Shown: positions 43,701 through 52,224 of the stretch, one piece after another
Numbering within the stretch: the stretch's first letter is position 1
Layout of the letters: each line of letters opens with the position of its first letter
Origin: Arcobacter_B sp049472135
GTDB lineage: Bacteria > Campylobacterota > Campylobacteria > Campylobacterales > Arcobacteraceae
Length of the DNA: 64,000 nucleotides
NCBI RefSeq assembly: GCF_049472135.1
Contig: NZ_JBMOVV010000008.1
Location: forward strand, 74,707-138,706
Direction: 5' to 3'
The notes under the pieces: generated by a model
What the model saw: only the letters and a program-made list of their open reading frames with translations
Database searches by the model: none
What the model was told of the DNA's origin: nothing
Translations under genes and position numbers: made by a program

Positions 43701-44453
43701 ATGAGCATAAAGTTTGATTTTAAAGAAGATGTATTTAGTTTAGATAAACTACTTTTACCTTCACGATATTACTATTTTAACGAAGATGAAAACTATATAA
43801 AACTTTTAAATATAGGTGAGGGGATATTTCCAAAAGATAGGATTAAACTTCAAGTATCTTTAAATAAATCAAACTTAGTTCTTACAACTGAATCTGCAAC
43901 TAAGATTTATAAATCAAAAAAAGAGTATGGAATCAACTATATCAATATCAAACTTCAAAAAGGCGCGAACTTGGAGTTTATAAATGACGAGTTGATTTTG
44001 TATGAACAATCAAAATATATACAACTTTTTAGGCTAACTTTCGATGAAAGTTGTACGTTTTTTTATACTGATATTTTAAGTCGTGGAAGAAGTTATGAAA
44101 ACTTTGATTTTACTTCTATGCTTATGAAAAACTCTTTTTATGAAAACAAAAGTTTAGAGTATCAAGAAAAGTTTGATGTAAGTGGAGTACAACTAAAAGA
44201 TTATATGAAAAGAAAAAAAAGTAAACAAAACTTTTTTGCCAAGCTTTATATCAAAACAAATAACAATGAAGAGTTTTTAAATGAAGTTTATAAAAGTGGT
44301 TTTGAAAGTATAACTTACTCTTCAAATCAAAAAATGCTTATAGCTGTAATATCCCATGAGAATATGAATAGTTTAAGAAAAGAAATCTTTTTTATTTGGG
44401 CTTTATATAGAAAAAGTCTAAATAAAAAAGAGTTTAATTTAGGAAAACAATAA
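43701..44453 (+). CDS. ureD: Urease accessory protein UreD (UreH)
   Basis: A 250-residue protein that scaffolds the UreD-UreF-UreG complex on apo-urease for nickel delivery. Family features include SRYYYFNEDENYIKLLNIGEGIF-type strands, LTTESATKIYKSK (the TQ/TES-x-K motif) and DILSRGRSYENF. It starts at ATG 43701 behind AGAGGA, and an 83-bp gap with a possible promoter (AT-rich, AATTATAAAC) separates it from urtE. It is first in the ureD-(AB)-C-E-F-G order described for Arcobacter. Confidence 0.9.
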   Translation: MSIKFDFKEDVFSLDKLLLPSRYYYFNEDENYIKLLNIGEGIFPKDRIKLQVSLNKSNLVLTTESATKIYKSKKEYGINYINIKLQKGANLEFINDELILYEQSKYIQLFRLTFDESCTFFYTDILSRGRSYENFDFTSMLMKNSFYENKSLEYQEKFDVSGVQLKDYMKRKKSKQNFFAKLYIKTNNNEEFLNEVYKSGFESITYSSNQKMLIAVISHENMNSLRKEIFFIWALYRKSLNKKEFNLGKQ

Positions 44454-44464
44454 AAGGAGAAAGT

Positions 44465-45157
44465 GTGTTTCTTACAAATCGTGAATCAGAAAAACTGCAA
44501 ATTTATATAGCAGCAAAATTAGCCCTTGAGAGAAAAGATAGAGGCTTAAAACTTAACTATCCAGAAGCTGTAGCAATTATTACTTCATATATTATAGAAG
44601 GTGCTAGAGATGGAAAAAGTGTAGCTAAGCTTATGGTTGATGCAACTAAAGTTTTAAAACAAGATGATGTGATGCCAGAGGTTGCTTCTATGATTTCTAT
44701 GGTTCAAGTAGAAGCTACTTTTGATGATGGAACTAAATTAGTAACTGTTCATAATCCAATACCAACTCCAAAAGATATAGAAGTTCCAGGAGAGTATTTA
44801 GTAGATGATGAAGAACTTATACTAAATGAAAATGCCAAGATTACTACAATAGAAGTAGAAAACAAAGGGGATAGACCAGTTCAAATAGGTTCGCATTATC
44901 ACTTCTTTGAGGTAAATAAAGAGCTTGATTTTGAAAGATTTGAGGCTTATGGAAAAAGACTTGATGTGCCTGCTGGAACATCTGTAAGATTTGAACCAGG
45001 TTCTAAAAAACAAGTTGATTTAGTTGCCTTTACTGGAAAAAGATATATGAGTGGTTTTAATGGTTTAGTTGAAGGCTTTTTAGATGATGAAGAAACTAAG
45101 AAAAAAGCTAAGAAAAATTTAGAGAAGTTTTTAGGAGAGTGTGATGAAGATAAGTAA
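44465..45157 (+). CDS. ureAB: Urease gamma-beta fusion subunit
   Basis: A 230-residue fusion of the two small urease subunits. Gamma (about 1-100) has LERKDRGLKLNYPEAVAIIT and VPEVASMI-type residues (MPEVASMISMVQVEATF); beta (about 110-225) has VPGEYLV, VENKGDRPVQIGSHYHFFEVN and RLDVPAGTSVRFEPG. Most bacteria encode these separately; the fusion is typical of Helicobacter and Arcobacter. The start is GTG at 44465 with an AAAAGGAGA site. Its end overlaps the ureC start by about 14 bases, so the subunits are co-translated. Confidence 0.95.
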   Translation: MFLTNRESEKLQIYIAAKLALERKDRGLKLNYPEAVAIITSYIIEGARDGKSVAKLMVDATKVLKQDDVMPEVASMISMVQVEATFDDGTKLVTVHNPIPTPKDIEVPGEYLVDDEELILNENAKITTIEVENKGDRPVQIGSHYHFFEVNKELDFERFEAYGKRLDVPAGTSVRFEPGSKKQVDLVAFTGKRYMSGFNGLVEGFLDDEETKKKAKKNLEKFLGECDEDK

Positions 45158-46844
45158 ACAAAAATATGCTTCTATGTATGGTCCAACAAAGGGTGATAGA
45201 TTTAGATTAGCTGATACTTCATTAATAGCGAAAATTGAAAAAGATTATACTACTTATGGTGAAGAGGTTAAATTTGGTGGGGGTAAGACTATTAGAGATG
45301 GTATGGCTCAAAGTCCAACAGCAACTGTTACTTGTGATTTGATTATTACAAATGCCACTATTATTGACTATACAGGAATTTATAAAGCTGATATTGGAAT
45401 AAAAGATGGCTTAATTAGTGCTATTGGAAAAGCAGGAAATCCAAATCTTTGTGATGGTATTAGTGAAGGTTTAGAGATTGGTGCAAACACAGAAATACTT
45501 TCAGCTGAGGGAAAAATCATAACAGCAGGGGGAATTGACTCACATATTCACTATATCTCTCCTGGGCAAATTGATGAAGCACTAGCAAGTGGTGTTACTT
45601 CTATGCTTGGAGGTGGTACTGGGCCAAATACAGGAACAAATGCCACAACTTGTACGCCAGGTGAATGGAATATATCAAAGATGATTCAAAGTGTAGATGA
45701 TATACCTATGAACTTTGGATTTATGGGAAAAGGAAATAGTTCAAGTTACGAAGCTTTAAAAATGCAAATAGAAGCAGGAGCTATGGGACTTAAACTTCAT
45801 GAAGACTGGGGAAGTACACCAAAGGCTATTGATACATGTCTTAGTGTTGCAGATGATTTTGATATACAAGTAGCGATTCACACAGATACTTTAAATGAGT
45901 CAGGTTTTGTGGATAATACGGTTGATAGTTTTAAAAATAGAACTATTCATACTTTCCATAGTGAAGGTGCTGGTGGTGGTCATGCCCCTGATATTATGAA
46001 AGTTGCAGGTTTAGCAAATATCTTACCTTCAAGTACAAACCCAACACTTCCATATACAAAAAATACTATTGAAGAACATCTTGATATGCTTATGGTTTGT
46101 CATCACTTAAGTCCTAAAATTCCAGAGGATGTAAGCTTTGCAGAAAGTAGAATCAGAGGAAATACTATTGCAGCTGAGGATGTACTACAAGATATAGGAG
46201 CTATTTCTATTACAAGTTCTGACTCACAAGCTATGGGAAGAGTAGGAGAGGTAATAATAAGAACTTGGCAAGTTGCTGACTCTATGAAAAAACAAAGAGG
46301 AGCTCTTGAGGGTGATGATGAAAAAAGTGATAATGAAAGAATCAAAAGATACATTGCAAAATACACTATAAACCCTGCCATTGCTTGTGGGATTGATGAG
46401 TATGTGGGAAGTGTTGAAGTTGGAAAAATGGCTGATTTAGTTTTATGGAATAGGGCATTTTTTGGAGTGAAACCAGAGCTTGTAATAAAAGGTGGATTCA
46501 TCGCACTTGCTATGATGGGAGATAGTAATGCTTCTATTCCTACACCTGAGCCAAATATGTATAGACCTATGTTTGGAAGTTTAGGAAAGGCTAGTGCTAA
46601 AACAAGTGCAATTTTTACTTCAAAAGTAGCAAGTGAAAATCTAGCTAGTAAACTTGGAATAAACAAACAAGTTTTAAGTGTAAAAAACACAAGAAATATA
46701 GGCAAAAAAGATATGAAACTAAATGATTTTATAGGTGAGGTTGAGGTTGACCCTGAAACTTATGATGTAAGAGTTGATGGAAAACTAATAGAGTCAAATT
46801 ATGTAAGTGAAGTGCCAATGGCTAAGAAATACTTCTTATTTTAA
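45144..46844 (+). CDS. ureC: Urease alpha (catalytic) subunit
   Basis: A 566-residue amidohydrolase that hydrolyses urea to ammonia and carbamate with two nickel ions (called UreB in Helicobacter). Active-site parts are all visible: DSHIHYISP (His pair), GLKLHEDWG (lysine carbamylated to bridge the nickels), VAIHTDTLNESGF, HTFHSEGAGGGHAPD, the mobile flap MVCHHLS with Cys-His, and SSDSQAMGR. Length is standard. I choose ATG 45144 over the adjacent GTG 45141; both follow TAGGAGA. The enzyme appears fully functional. Confidence 0.97.
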   Translation: MKISKQKYASMYGPTKGDRFRLADTSLIAKIEKDYTTYGEEVKFGGGKTIRDGMAQSPTATVTCDLIITNATIIDYTGIYKADIGIKDGLISAIGKAGNPNLCDGISEGLEIGANTEILSAEGKIITAGGIDSHIHYISPGQIDEALASGVTSMLGGGTGPNTGTNATTCTPGEWNISKMIQSVDDIPMNFGFMGKGNSSSYEALKMQIEAGAMGLKLHEDWGSTPKAIDTCLSVADDFDIQVAIHTDTLNESGFVDNTVDSFKNRTIHTFHSEGAGGGHAPDIMKVAGLANILPSSTNPTLPYTKNTIEEHLDMLMVCHHLSPKIPEDVSFAESRIRGNTIAAEDVLQDIGAISITSSDSQAMGRVGEVIIRTWQVADSMKKQRGALEGDDEKSDNERIKRYIAKYTINPAIACGIDEYVGSVEVGKMADLVLWNRAFFGVKPELVIKGGFIALAMMGDSNASIPTPEPNMYRPMFGSLGKASAKTSAIFTSKVASENLASKLGINKQVLSVKNTRNIGKKDMKLNDFIGEVEVDPETYDVRVDGKLIESNYVSEVPMAKKYFLF

Positions 46845-46868
46845 AATGGGCACTTTTAAGGAATAAAA

Positions 46869-47303
46869 ATGATTAAAAAAATAATAGAGATAAAAAAAGA
46901 CATCAGTTTTGATGATGAGGTTGAGTTATCATGGTTTGATATGCAAAAGCCAAACTTAACAGCTGTAAGTAAAAATGGTGTTGATTTTATAATAAAAGCC
47001 AAGTTTACGCACTTGCATGAAAATGATATTTTAGTTGATGAAGATGGCTTTACTATCAAAGTTTCAAGAAGTGAAGATATGATTTATATCTTAGAGTTTA
47101 AAGATGCACTTAGCTTTGCAAAAACTGCTTATGAGATAGGAAATAGACATCAACCAGTACAAATAAGTGAGTCGAAAATAGTGGTTTTAGATGATATATC
47201 TATTGAAGATATTATCAAAGATTGTTATAAAAATGAATCTATAAAAGTAGAAAAAACAAGAGGGTATTTTAAACCAAATGGAAAAGCACACCACTCACAC
47301 TAA
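46869..47303 (+). CDS. ureE: Urease accessory protein UreE (nickel metallochaperone)
   Basis: A 144-residue metallochaperone that hands nickel to UreG. The family metal site is seen in YEIGNRHQPVQI, and the C-terminus is a short histidine tail (GKAHHSH), much smaller than the His-rich tails of some homologues. The N-terminal strand-rich domain (FDDEVELSWFDMQ) is present. Its end overlaps the start of ureF by 26 bases. Confidence 0.92.
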   Translation: MIKKIIEIKKDISFDDEVELSWFDMQKPNLTAVSKNGVDFIIKAKFTHLHENDILVDEDGFTIKVSRSEDMIYILEFKDALSFAKTAYEIGNRHQPVQISESKIVVLDDISIEDIIKDCYKNESIKVEKTRGYFKPNGKAHHSH

Positions 47304-47979
47304 GGCTTTGAAAAGCTTAAGTAGATTTTTGCAAATACTTGATGGAAGTTTTCCCTCAGGTGTTTTTGTTCACTCTTTTGGACTTGAACCTCATATGGTT
47401 TTAGAGGAAGTAAAAGATATAGATACTCTAAGAGATTATCTTAAAAACTTTATTTATGATCAGTATGCAAAACAAGAGTTTGTATATATCAAAAAAGTTT
47501 ATGAGGCTTTAAGTAGTGAAAATCTAGTAGTGTTAAAAAAACTTGATAAAAATCTAGGAGCATATCTTACTTTTGAGTATGCAAAAGCTTCAAAACATAT
47601 AGGTGAAAACTATTTTGCTCAAACAAAAACATTGCCCCAAAAGCAAATAGTAAAAGAGTACTTTTTAGAAATAGAAAATAAAAAGTGTTTAGGAAATGAA
47701 CTTTTAGTTTTAAGCTCACTAGCCTTTGATATGGATATAAAAATAGAAGATTTTATAGTAATGTGGACTAAAAAAAATCTAATAAACATCTGTGCAGCAA
47801 CACTTAAAATATCAAGAATAAAACCCTCACAAATTCAACAACTTTTATTTGAGTTTGATGAATTTTTAGAAGAGTTTGATTATAAAAATATTGATGAAAA
47901 AATCACAAATTTTAATCCACTTTTTGAAGAAGTGATATTTAAACATAAGAATTTAGAACCCAAAATGTTCGCAACATAG
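47278..47979 (+). CDS. ureF: Urease accessory protein UreF
   Basis: A 233-residue, all-helical accessory protein that acts with UreD and UreG in nickel insertion and GTPase gating. The N-terminal signature LQILDGSFPSGVFVHSFGLE is clear and the C-terminal LEPKMFAT fits the family's terminal segment. Translation starts inside the last codons of ureE. A 146-bp gap with an 18-bp palindrome follows before ureG. Confidence 0.92.
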   Translation: MEKHTTHTKALKSLSRFLQILDGSFPSGVFVHSFGLEPHMVLEEVKDIDTLRDYLKNFIYDQYAKQEFVYIKKVYEALSSENLVVLKKLDKNLGAYLTFEYAKASKHIGENYFAQTKTLPQKQIVKEYFLEIENKKCLGNELLVLSSLAFDMDIKIEDFIVMWTKKNLINICAATLKISRIKPSQIQQLLFEFDEFLEEFDYKNIDEKITNFNPLFEEVIFKHKNLEPKMFAT

Positions 47980-48011
47980 TTTTGATTGTTTTTTTATCCT
48001 ATTTCTTAGTT

Positions 48012-48029
48012 GTAAATAGATTTATTTAC
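48012..48029. promoter_or_regulatory. Palindrome in the ureF-ureG gap
   Basis: GTAAATA-GATT-TATTTAC, two 7-bp arms with a 4-base spacer, occurs in the 146-bp gap before ureG. No T-run follows, so an operator or processing hairpin is more likely than a terminator. It suggests ureG may have separate control. Confidence 0.4.
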
Positions 48030-48125
48030 TTATAGTAAACTTCATCTATTTCCGTCTTGAACTAGAATAAAAAACCTAATCAAAATTTAGTTGATAAAAT
48101 TACAAATTATTCAGCAGGAGAAAAA

Positions 48126-48713
48126 ATGGCACTAAAAATAGGAATAGCAGGCCCAGTAGGAAGTGGTAAGACTTCTTTGATTGAAAGCCTTACAAATGTT
48201 TTGAAAGATAAATATAGCTTAGGAATAGTAACAAATGATATTTATACAACAGAAGATGCAAACTACCTTAAAAAAACACTTGATTTAGATGAAAATAGAA
48301 TCTTAGGAGTTGAAACAGGAGGGTGCCCTCACACAGCAATCAGAGATGATATTTCTATGAATCAAAAAGCAGTAGTTGAGTTAGAAGAGAAGTTTAACCC
48401 TGATATTATTTTTGTAGAAAGTGGTGGAGACAATCTAAGTGCTACTTTTTCTTATGAATTGATAGATTATTATTTATATGTTATTGATGTGGCACAAGGT
48501 GCTGATATTCCTAGAAAGAAGGGTGCTGGGTTACTTTTTAGTGATTTGCTTGTAGTAAATAAAACTGACTTAGCTCCATATGTTGGAGTAGATTTAGAAC
48601 AAATGAAAGAAGATGTGTCAAACAATAGAAAAAACAAACCCTCACTTTTTATCACAAATAAGGATGAAAAAAGTTTAGAAAAACTAGTAGAGTGGTTAGA
48701 GGTTTTACTTTAG
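48126..48713 (+). CDS. ureG: Urease accessory GTPase UreG
   Basis: A 195-residue GTPase that powers nickel transfer into urease. The P-loop is GPVGSGKTS (about 8-16), the nickel-binding dimer motif is GGCPHTAIRDD (C-P-H), and base recognition is VVNKTDLAPYVG. The start has a CAGGAGA site. It closes the urease cluster. No nickel transporter or nickel regulator gene follows in the window. Confidence 0.96.
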   Translation: MALKIGIAGPVGSGKTSLIESLTNVLKDKYSLGIVTNDIYTTEDANYLKKTLDLDENRILGVETGGCPHTAIRDDISMNQKAVVELEEKFNPDIIFVESGGDNLSATFSYELIDYYLYVIDVAQGADIPRKKGAGLLFSDLLVVNKTDLAPYVGVDLEQMKEDVSNNRKNKPSLFITNKDEKSLEKLVEWLEVLL

Positions 48714-48811
48714 TAGTTTCATATAATGAAACTCAAAAAAATTAATCTTTTCTGTATATTATCTATTAAGTTGACTTCTTATAATATTTTTAAAATTTTA
48801 AGGAGAAAAAG

Positions 48812-49372
48812 ATGTCAAAAAAGATTTTAGTTTTAGCAGGTGATTTTGTAGAAGATTATGAGTTAATGGTTCCTTTTCAATGTTTAAAAATGTTAGGTCA
48901 TGAAGTTGATGTTGTTTGTCCAGATAAAAAAGCAGGTGAGCAGATAAAAACTGCAATTCATGATTTTGAAGGTGACCAAACTTATACGGAAAAGCAAGGG
49001 CATAACTTTACTTTAAATGCTTCATTTGATGAAATAGATGAGAACTCTTATGACGCACTTGTTATACCAGGTGGTAGAGCTCCTGAATATATTAGATTAA
49101 ATCCAAGAGTTATTGAAATTGTTCAAAATATCAATAGTGCAAATAAACCTATAGCTTCTGTTTGTCATGGTATTCAAGTTTTAGTAGCTGCTAATGTAGT
49201 TAAAGATAAAACTTGTTCTTCTTATCCTGCTTGTGCACCAGATGTAAATCAAAATGGTGGTACATGGATTGATGTTGGTTTTGAAGATGCATATGTTGAT
49301 GGAAACTTAGTTACAGCAGCAGCTTGGCCAGCTCATCCAACTTGGCTTGCAAAATTTAATGAACTTTTATAA
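48812..49372 (+). CDS. DJ-1/PfpI family protein
   Basis: A 186-residue DJ-1/PfpI superfamily protein. Markers are LAGDFVEDYELMVPFQCL, ALVIPGGRAPEYIR and the nucleophile elbow SVCHGIQVLVA with Cys-His, as in the PfpI/YhbO branch. It is probably a stress-related hydrolase or deglycase in the cytoplasm. It differs in the elbow and N-terminal region from the homologue at 1212, so they are not recent duplicates. A hairpin and the iclR-type gene follow. Confidence 0.88.
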   Translation: MSKKILVLAGDFVEDYELMVPFQCLKMLGHEVDVVCPDKKAGEQIKTAIHDFEGDQTYTEKQGHNFTLNASFDEIDENSYDALVIPGGRAPEYIRLNPRVIEIVQNINSANKPIASVCHGIQVLVAANVVKDKTCSSYPACAPDVNQNGGTWIDVGFEDAYVDGNLVTAAAWPAHPTWLAKFNELL

Positions 49373-49377
49373 TATTT

Positions 49378-49404
49378 ATGCAAAACTATTTTTTAGTTTT
49401 GCAT
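49378..49404 (+). terminator. Hairpin between DJ-1 and IclR genes
   Basis: A perfect 11-bp stem (ATGCAAAACTA, 49378-49388, with TAGTTTTGCAT, 49394-49404) has a 5-T loop. It directly follows the DJ-1 stop and precedes the IclR ribosome-binding site. Confidence 0.7.
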
Positions 49405-49415
49405 AAAGGAAAAGT

Positions 49416-50150
49416 ATGTCTGATTCATTGAAATCACTTTCAAAAGGTTTACAAGTTTATAAAGAAATAGTAAATCATGGAAAGCCAATCTTAGCTATGA
49501 CACTTTGTGATAGACTTGGTATAAATAAAAGTACTATGTCAAGAATACTTCAAACTTTAAAAGAAGAAAACTACATAGAGTATCTAGAAAATTCAAATGA
49601 GATAATCTCAAAAAATCTTCAAGATGAAAACTCTAAAAAAACAAGAATCCAACTCCTCGTTGAAAGAACAAAACCTCTTTTAGAACATATTCATAAACAC
49701 ACAAATGAGTGTGCATATTTAGGTGTTTTGGATGATAATAAGGTTTTATATTTAAATCAAGTAGATAACTCAGATAGAAAAATAAAAACAAGAAATAATA
49801 TAGGTCTTCAAGCACCACTTCATACAAATGCCTTAGGTAAGTCAATACTTGCTTTTGGGAATTATAATTTAGATAAATTAAAATTAAATCAATATACTCA
49901 CAATACAATTACAAATATTAAAGCACTAAATCAAACTATAAAAGAAGTTCAAGAAAATGGCTATTCTATTGATAATAGTGAGTTTCAAGATAATATGTGT
50001 TGTGTTGCGACACCTTTATTTAATCATGAAAATATTTTAATTGGAGCAGTTGGTATATCTGGGTCTAAAGATAGACTTGATTTAAAAAAGATAAATAAAC
50101 TAGGTAAAGAGATTTCAAATTTAGTTGAAGGGTATAATATAGTTTGTTAA
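49416..50150 (+). CDS. IclR-family transcriptional regulator
   Basis: A 244-residue regulator with an N-terminal winged helix (about 5-65: LSKGLQVYKEIV, LGINKSTMSRILQTLKEENYIEYL) and a C-terminal IclR effector domain (about 80-240: ECAYLGVLDDNKVLYLNQVD, LHTNALGKSILAF, CVATPLFNHENILIGAVGISG). It starts at ATG 49416 behind AAGGAAA. The regulated genes and ligand are unknown; the upstream DJ-1 gene, on the same strand, is one candidate. Confidence 0.92.
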   Translation: MSDSLKSLSKGLQVYKEIVNHGKPILAMTLCDRLGINKSTMSRILQTLKEENYIEYLENSNEIISKNLQDENSKKTRIQLLVERTKPLLEHIHKHTNECAYLGVLDDNKVLYLNQVDNSDRKIKTRNNIGLQAPLHTNALGKSILAFGNYNLDKLKLNQYTHNTITNIKALNQTIKEVQENGYSIDNSEFQDNMCCVATPLFNHENILIGAVGISGSKDRLDLKKINKLGKEISNLVEGYNIVC

Positions 50151-50211
50151 TTGCTAAGTTTAAACTAAAATTGGATAAAACTTCATCAAATATTAATATA
50201 AATGAGAAAAG

Positions 50212-51303
50212 ATGATTAAAAAACTTTTTGTTTTAACTTTACTAATTAGTTCTTTATTTGCAAATGAAAACTACTCTAAAAAGCAAATAGAAAATATGAT
50301 AGCTAAAATGGTAGTCTTAGGTTTTAATGGTACAGATGTATCTTCAAATGACAAGATATATAAGGATATAAAAAACTACAATTTAGGTGGGGTTATTCTT
50401 TTTGATAAAGATCCAAATGATAAAACTAAAAGAAAAAATATAGTAAATCCTACTCAACTTAAAACTTTAACTTCAAAGCTTCAAAGTATAAAAAAAGATA
50501 AACTTCTAATTTCTATTGACCAAGAGGGTGGAATAGTTCAAAGACTAAAACCTGCTTATGGATTTACTTATACTTCTTCTGCTCAAAAAGTCTCTTCTAT
50601 GGGTGAAGGTTTTGCAAGACAACAGTATCAAACACTTGCAAAACAGCTAAAAGAAAATGGAATAAACCTAAACTTCGCACCAGTTGTAGACTTAGCTGTA
50701 AATTCTAAAAATAAAGTAATCTATAAACTTAAAAGATCTTATGGAAAAGACCCAAATGAAGTAGTGAAATATGCTTCTATTTTTGTAGAAGAGTCAAGAA
50801 AACAAGGTGTTATCTCTGTTCTAAAGCACTTTCCGGGGCATGGTTCATCTTATGGGGACTCTCATAAAGGTTTTGTAGATGTAACAAAAACTTGGAAGCA
50901 AGAAGAGATGAAACCATACGAAAACCTTATTCAAAATAATAAAGTTGATATGATTATGAGTGCTCATGTTTTTAACAAAGAGATGGATAGAAACTATCCT
51001 GCAACACTTTCATATGATATAAACACTATTATTTTAAGAGATATGTTAAATTATCAAGGTGTTTTAATAAGTGATGATTTACAAATGAAAGCTATCTCTT
51101 CACACTATAGTTTAGAAGATACAGTAACTTTAGCTATAAACTCAGGTGTAAATATCTTGCTTTTTGCAAATCAACTAGCAAAACCAGTAAAACTTGAAAC
51201 GATAATAAATACAGTTTATTCTCAAATACAAAAAGGAAAAATATCTCTTGATAAAATAGTTGATTCAAATAAAAAGATAGAAAAATTACTTCAAAAGATA
51301 TGA
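50212..51303 (+). CDS. Exported glycoside hydrolase family 3 protein (NagZ-like)
   Basis: A 363-residue beta-N-acetylhexosaminidase-like enzyme with a signal peptide (1-18, FANE). The N-terminal barrel has LGGVILFDKD and SIDQEGGIVQRL; the catalytic loop KHFPGHGSSYGDSHKGF supplies the His-Asp acid/base pair of NagZ; the nucleophile aspartate is in GVLISDDLQMKAI. NagZ is usually cytoplasmic in gram-negatives, so an exported copy suggests action on peptidoglycan fragments or other amino sugars in the periplasm. The gene is followed after 9 bases by a leucine-rich-repeat gene. Confidence 0.9.
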   Translation: MIKKLFVLTLLISSLFANENYSKKQIENMIAKMVVLGFNGTDVSSNDKIYKDIKNYNLGGVILFDKDPNDKTKRKNIVNPTQLKTLTSKLQSIKKDKLLISIDQEGGIVQRLKPAYGFTYTSSAQKVSSMGEGFARQQYQTLAKQLKENGINLNFAPVVDLAVNSKNKVIYKLKRSYGKDPNEVVKYASIFVEESRKQGVISVLKHFPGHGSSYGDSHKGFVDVTKTWKQEEMKPYENLIQNNKVDMIMSAHVFNKEMDRNYPATLSYDINTIILRDMLNYQGVLISDDLQMKAISSHYSLEDTVTLAINSGVNILLFANQLAKPVKLETIINTVYSQIQKGKISLDKIVDSNKKIEKLLQKI

Positions 51304-51312
51304 AAAATAACA

Positions 51313-51912
51313 ATGTTTACATTTGAAGATAAAAATCAAGAAGCTTTAAATCTAAACCATAAAAAACTAAAAGAAATCCCTAAAGAGGTCTTTGAAATGA
51401 GCTCTTTAAGGAAACTCTATCTATGGAGCAATGCTATTTCGATGCTACCAAATGAAATAGCTAGCTTAAACTTGCTAGAATGTCTTGATATTAGAAATAA
51501 TACTTTAGAAACTTTGCCTTTTGAAATTTCTAAGCTTGAAAACTTAAAAACACTTTATGTCTCTTCAAATAAGCTAAAAGAGCTACCACTAGGATTTTCT
51601 AAGCTAAAAAACTTAGAAAAAATAGTCTTAAATGATAACTGTTTTGAAGTGTTTCCCAAACAGCTTTTAAAAATGCCAAAGCTTCAAAGAGTAATAATTA
51701 GAAACAATAATATAAAAGAAATCCCAAAAGAAATAACAAATATGAAAAGTCTAAAAAACTTGGATATTAGTGGAAATTTATTGGAAAGTTTACCAAAAGA
51801 GTTAAAAGCGCTAAAAAATCTAAAAAGACTAGATGTAAGTGGAAATAAAATAAAGCAAAATGAACTTAAGATAGAAGAGTTTGAAAGCTTAAAAGTCTTT
51901 CAAAACTCTTGA
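51313..51912 (+). CDS. Leucine-rich-repeat protein
   Basis: A 199-residue protein made almost wholly of about seven 23-residue leucine-rich repeats of the bacterial L-P-x-x-[IL] type (NLKTLYVSSNKLKELPLGF, SLKNLDISGNLLESLPKEL). It has no signal peptide or other domain. It starts 9 bases after the NagZ-like gene with no clear ribosome-binding site, so translation is likely coupled. Such small scaffolds bind proteins; the partner is unknown. Confidence 0.85.
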   Translation: MFTFEDKNQEALNLNHKKLKEIPKEVFEMSSLRKLYLWSNAISMLPNEIASLNLLECLDIRNNTLETLPFEISKLENLKTLYVSSNKLKELPLGFSKLKNLEKIVLNDNCFEVFPKQLLKMPKLQRVIIRNNNIKEIPKEITNMKSLKNLDISGNLLESLPKELKALKNLKRLDVSGNKIKQNELKIEEFESLKVFQNS

Positions 51913-52155
51913 TTTTTTTAAGATTGTTCAGAGTTTTGTGTCAGTAACTGATAGTTTCTAGAATTTTAGTATAGTTAATATTACTAATCCTAATTTGACC
52001 CAAAAAGTACACTTTTGGGAACAATGGATATTTCTGTTTTAATTATGACTTAATGGAAAATACTAGCTTTATTGTTTTTTATTAATACTATTCCTTTCCT
52101 ATTATCTATATTTTTAATTGTAGTTGCATATGTTTCTGAACTTATGTATATAATT
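51913..52155. other. Intergenic stretch with hairpin before LysE gene
   Basis: Most of the 312-base gap before the LysE gene. It holds one hairpin (CCCAAAAAGT, 51999-52008, with ACTTTTGGG, 52011-52019, one mismatch/bulge) followed by GAACAATGG. This recalls other TTCCAAAAAG-containing sequences further right. A 39-codon hydrophobic frame exists but has no start signals. I see no gene or RNA here. Confidence 0.4.
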
Positions 52156-52173
52156 TTTGCAAGAATGTACTAT
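52156..52173 (+). promoter_or_regulatory. Operator-like repeat and promoter of the LysE-type gene
   Basis: TTTGCAAGAATGTACTAT is repeated exactly at 52817-52834. It is followed after exactly 20 bases by a -10 element TATACT (52194-52199), so its end covers the -35 region, as for an activator site. The LysE-type start codon lies 26 bases beyond the -10. The AraC-type protein encoded next door is the likely binder. Confidence 0.65.
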
Positions 52174-52224
52174 TCACAAAATTTTTAAAAATATATACTT
52201 TCTAAAATATTTTTAGGATTTTTT

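Noticed and set aside
46103..46705. 200-codon antisense frame inside ureC
   Set aside because: Shadow frame opposite a highly conserved enzyme gene, without ribosome-binding site or recognisable domain.
52072..52188. Short hydrophobic open frame (39 codons) before the LysE gene
   Set aside because: Its only start is a TTG without a ribosome-binding site, and it runs through the operator-like repeat and the -35 region of the LysE promoter. Composition alone explains the hydrophobicity in AT-rich DNA.
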